Below are positions 61,453 through 64,000 of a stretch of DNA of 64,000 nucleotides, piece by piece. Under the pieces are notes generated by a model, which had not been told where the DNA came from, did no database searches, and saw only the letters and a program-made list of their open reading frames with translations. How positions within the stretch are numbered: position 1 is the stretch's first letter; each line of letters begins with the position of its first letter. Location: positions 186,001 to 250,000 of the forward strand of contig JACKNF010000003.1 of assembly GCA_024234995.1 (NCBI GenBank). The letters run 5' to 3'. This stretch comes from Gammaproteobacteria bacterium (GTDB lineage Bacteria; Pseudomonadota; Gammaproteobacteria; Competibacterales; Competibacteraceae). Both the position numbers and the translations under genes were made by a program.

Positions 61453-63246
61453 TCAATCATTGACCCGCGCTGCCGGGTCGATGTTCAATTGCAGCCACAA
61501 TTCCAACAGCGCTGAATGCCACAATTTGCTACCCAGCAACCGGGTCAAATGCGCTTCAGGTTCAGCCAATAGGGTGTCCAGGTATGCCCGCTGAAAAAGA
61601 CCACGTTCCCGGCATACACGCGAGTTCAGGATGTCACGCATGAAATCCAGGAACGGTCCGCGTACAAACTTAAGCGCTGGCACCGGAAAATAACCCTTAG
61701 GCCGGTCGATCACGGCATCGGGCAACAGACCGCGGGCAATGGTTTTCAATACCTGCTTACCGCCGCTGCCGATTTTCAGTCCGGGGGGCAACTGCATTGC
61801 CAATTCCACCAGTTCATGATCCAGAAACGGCACTCGCGCTTCCAATCCCCAAGCCATCGTCATATTGTCCACCCGCTTCACCGGGTCATCGACGATCAAG
61901 GTGGTGACATCCAGCCGCAATACCTGGTCGAGGTACTCATCGGCATCTGGATCCGTCAATCGTTTGGCGATCAGTTGCGCAGTGTAGTCAGGGCCATGGT
62001 AAATCGATGCAACGGTTTCCAGAAATTCGGCGTGATCACGGTCGAAATAGTGCCGCCGGAACCGCTCCAAAGCATCGCCGGTTTCAGCAGCCATCCGTGG
62101 ATACCAGAAATAGCCCCCGAAGACCTCATCCGCACCCTGGCCACTCTGCACCACCTTGACCGCCTGAGAGACCTGCTCCGCCAGCAGGAAGAATGCGACT
62201 GCATCCTGGCCTACCATGGGTTCGGCCATACAGGTCACTGCTTCCGGAAGACGCTCCAGAACCTGGCTGTTAGGGATCAGATACTTGTGATGACGGGTCT
62301 GATAACGGGCCGCGACGGGGTCGGAATACTCAAACTCGCTGCCTTTTTCTTCTGGTTGATCCTCGAAGCCTACTGAAAAGGTGCGTAGATCACGGACTCC
62401 GGATTCGGCCAACAGCGCCACCAGCAGGCTGGAATCCAGCCCGCCGGACAGCAGCACTCCAACCGGCACGTCGGCAACATCCAGCCGCCGCCGCACTGCA
62501 AGCCGCAGCGCGTCATGCACGGCTTGGGTCCACTCGGCCTCAGTACGCAGCGCAGCAGGACGCCGGGCTTGCAGACGCCAATAAACCCGGTTCCGCTCAT
62601 TCCCTTGGGCATCGATGGTCAAAGTCGTGGCTGGCGCCAATTTGCGGACACCCTGGAGAAGGGTGCGCGGTGCAGGGATGACCGCATGCAAGGTCAGTTG
62701 GTGGTGCAACGCTACCGGGTCGATAGCGGTATTGGTATCCCCAGCAGCCAGTAATGCCTGGCTGTTGGAGGCAAAGCGGAAAGCATGCGGGGTTCTGCTG
62801 TAATACAGCGGCTTAATACCCAGCCGGTCACGGGCAAGGAAAAGCGTGTGCTCGCGCTGGTTCCAAAGGGCGAAAGCGAACATACCGGTCAGATGCTCGA
62901 CACACTGCTCACCCCATTCAGAGTAGGCTTTAAGAATGACTTCGGTGTCACCCTCGGAGAAGAAGCGGTAGCCCTTAGCCTGTAGTTCCCGCCGCAGTTC
63001 CCGATAATTGTAGATGGCGCCGTTAAATACCAGCGCCAGCCCCAGCTCGGAATCGGCCATCGGCTGATTGGAACGGTCGCTGAGATCAATCACTGACAAC
63101 CGGCGATGACCGAGCAGCAGGTGAGTGTCAGACCAGACGCCTTCATGATCGGGACCACGACGGGCCAGGCGCTGCAGCATCCGTCTCATCAGGGCTAAAT
63201 CAGGTTCATCGCCATCGAAGCGCAGTTCGCCGCTAATACCGCACAT
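61453..63246 (-). CDS. N-acetylglutaminylglutamine amidotransferase (asparagine synthetase-like)
   Basis: A 597-residue protein of the AsnB fold. The N-terminal Cys2 glutaminase (MCGISGELRFDGDEPDL, RRGPDHEG, VFNGAIYNYREL) and the synthetase PP-loop SGGLDSSLL are present. Features shared with the TIGR03104 group include HAVIPAPRTLLQGVRKLAP, VKVVQSGQGADEVFGGYFWY, VDDPVKRVDNMTMAWGLEAR and the C-terminal LLGSKLWHSALLELWLQ. This subgroup makes the osmolyte N-acetylglutaminylglutamine amide together with an adjacent ligase (Ngg) gene, which is not found here. If the partner is absent, plain asparagine synthetase activity is the alternative. SD AGGAG is seen. Confidence 0.8.
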   Translation of the reverse strand: MCGISGELRFDGDEPDLALMRRMLQRLARRGPDHEGVWSDTHLLLGHRRLSVIDLSDRSNQPMADSELGLALVFNGAIYNYRELRRELQAKGYRFFSEGDTEVILKAYSEWGEQCVEHLTGMFAFALWNQREHTLFLARDRLGIKPLYYSRTPHAFRFASNSQALLAAGDTNTAIDPVALHHQLTLHAVIPAPRTLLQGVRKLAPATTLTIDAQGNERNRVYWRLQARRPAALRTEAEWTQAVHDALRLAVRRRLDVADVPVGVLLSGGLDSSLLVALLAESGVRDLRTFSVGFEDQPEEKGSEFEYSDPVAARYQTRHHKYLIPNSQVLERLPEAVTCMAEPMVGQDAVAFFLLAEQVSQAVKVVQSGQGADEVFGGYFWYPRMAAETGDALERFRRHYFDRDHAEFLETVASIYHGPDYTAQLIAKRLTDPDADEYLDQVLRLDVTTLIVDDPVKRVDNMTMAWGLEARVPFLDHELVELAMQLPPGLKIGSGGKQVLKTIARGLLPDAVIDRPKGYFPVPALKFVRGPFLDFMRDILNSRVCRERGLFQRAYLDTLLAEPEAHLTRLLGSKLWHSALLELWLQLNIDPAARVND

Positions 63247-63287
63247 GCGTGCTCAGAACTCCTAGAAGCTGGATCAGGGACAATGGA

Positions 63288-63644
63288 TTATTCGGGGATA
63301 TATTCGATGCTGGCCCAGAGGACTCGCCGCACCCCAGGCGCAGCGCGCGCGACCGACACAGCACGATTGGCGGCGCGGGCGCTTAACCGGCCGCTGAGAC
63401 TGACCACCCCCTGATTGGAATTCACTGAAATATTGGATTTGGATAGCAGGTCATCCTGACTGAAGGCACGCTGGATAGCAGAGGTAATTTCTGAGTCGTT
63501 GGCTTGAGAAGCGCCACGACCGCTGTCACTAAGGCTGGCGGTGCTGGCCACACTGTCATCACTGCCGGAGCCACCGCCAGAGGTAACGCAACCGGCAATA
63601 CTCAAAGCAGCCAACAGGACAAAAATAACGGTGAGCTTATTCAT
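63288..63644 (-). CDS. BON-domain lipoprotein
   Basis: A 118-residue protein. The signal MNKLTVIFVLLAALSIAGC gives a perfect lipobox (SIAGC). A Ser/Gly/Asp-rich linker (SGGGSGSDDSVASTASLSDS) is followed by a BON domain: ITSAIQRAFSQDDLLSKSNI, then VSVNSNQGVVSLSGRL-like VSLSGRLSARAANRAV. OsmY-like, probably an envelope stress protein. The start at 63644 has GGAGAT upstream; the frame continues further but without a signal peptide. It precedes the amidotransferase gene by 41 bp on the same strand. Confidence 0.85.
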   Translation of the reverse strand: MNKLTVIFVLLAALSIAGCVTSGGGSGSDDSVASTASLSDSGRGASQANDSEITSAIQRAFSQDDLLSKSNISVNSNQGVVSLSGRLSARAANRAVSVARAAPGVRRVLWASIEYIPE

Positions 63645-63884
63645 CTGTTCGATCTCCATGAGCTGAAACGAAGGGCGCGGAGCGGCTTCGCACCGGTCCG
63701 GCACACGGGGCAAGCGCAAGGATAACACACCCTTGCCACGTGAAACCTGCGTTGCATCGTCGCGAAGCGACGACTAGACTTGCCGCACTGGCGCGTCCGG
63801 CCCCGCTGACGAAACTTCATGCCGCCACGAGGTTCCAACCGGGCGCGATACCTCTTCACTGATATCCTAAGGAGAAGACCGATC

Positions 63885-64000
63885 ATGGCTCACGAACTAC
63901 CTGCATTGCCCTATACCCAGAATGCGCTGGAACCGCATATTTCCAAGGAAACCTTGGAGTTTCATTATGGCAAGCATCATCAGGCCTATGTGACCAATTT
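63885..64000 (+). CDS. sodB: Iron/manganese superoxide dismutase, N-terminal fragment
   Basis: The gene starts at ATG 63885 with a strong AAGGAG and is cut by the window edge after ~38 residues. HELPALPYTQNALEPHIS and LEFHYGKHHQAYVTN are the hallmark N-terminus of Fe-SOD, with first metal His in LEPHIS and catalytic-region HYGKHHQAY. It detoxifies superoxide. Likely SodB by similarity; Fe versus Mn cannot be told from this part. The promoter should lie in the 240 bp shared with the BON lipoprotein gene. Confidence 0.93.
   Translation, partial: MAHELPALPYTQNALEPHISKETLEFHYGKHHQAYVTN

Noticed and set aside
1..64000. CRISPR array, rRNA, prophage or integrase genes
   Set aside because: No regularly spaced repeats, rRNA cores, phage structural genes or integrase motifs were seen; the only mobile-type gene is the broken IS5 transposase.

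Overview
The window looks like chromosome of a free-living, non-phototrophic gammaproteobacterium. The housekeeping genes (mnmG, dnaE-rnhB, thyA, grxD, prc, nudC, gcvPB-dgkA) and the many c-di-GMP and phosphorelay proteins fit that class. A Candidatus Competibacter/Contendobacter-like or sulfur-oxidiser-like relative would fit, but no rRNA or other decisive marker is present, so the genus is inference. Both ends cut genes: the left end a hydrogenase/complex I-type large subunit, the right end an Fe/Mn superoxide dismutase.

Layout. 1-0.8 kb: tail of a group-4 hydrogenase/complex I-like membrane complex whose large subunit has lost the Ni-binding cysteines. 0.8-5.9 kb: a compact minus-strand operon encoding a sensor histidine kinase, an Rcp1-type response regulator, a receiver protein with a KaiA/RsbU_N-like C-terminal domain, KaiB and KaiC. 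This is apparently a complete KaiA3-KaiB-KaiC type clock or timer. 6-8.1 kb: a GGDEF-EAL protein with a degenerate receiver. 8.7-12 kb: nudC, an HD hydrolase, a class III cyclase-FHA fusion and a YqhA membrane protein. 11.9-18.3 kb: a frameshifted DUF815 ATPase, the Prc protease, a LabA-like NYN protein, and the slipin/NfeD pair. 18.4-28.8 kb: a diguanylate cyclase, PBP1C, a sirtuin, a large hybrid kinase and a REC-GGDEF-EAL protein.

28.8-36.7 kb: an unrecognised 1163-residue membrane protein diverges from a catalase gene that has a good OxyR box and a 31-codon leader ORF. A rubrerythrin / Fe-S oxidoreductase / DUF3501 operon follows. 36.8-43 kb: gcvPB, dgkA, copper-delivery genes (PCuAC, SCO1), cysH and mnmG. 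43-49 kb: a DUF6489 protein, then a signalling module made of a lone receiver, a pseudo-histidine-kinase fused to a DEDDh exonuclease, a two-TM protein and a Na+/solute symporter fused to a histidine kinase. 49-51.6 kb: a decaying area with a truncated IclR regulator, thyA, a palindromic element and a broken IS5-family transposase. 51.6-64 kb: a PEP mutase/isocitrate lyase family enzyme, a BamE-like lipoprotein, tRNA-Arg(CCG), cytochrome c5, an Atm1-type ABC exporter, dnaE-rnhB, grxD, an N-acetylglutaminylglutamine amidotransferase, a BON lipoprotein and sodB.

How the parts work together. Signalling is dense: three GGDEF proteins, three histidine kinases, one pseudokinase and a Kai timer. Oxidative-stress defence is also concentrated here (catalase, rubrerythrin cluster, SOD, Grx4). 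The most notable items are the five-gene Kai operon with its KaiA-like receiver protein, the pseudokinase-exonuclease module, the complex without Ni ligands, and the large unrecognised membrane protein beside the OxyR box. All functional statements come from motif reading without database searches.
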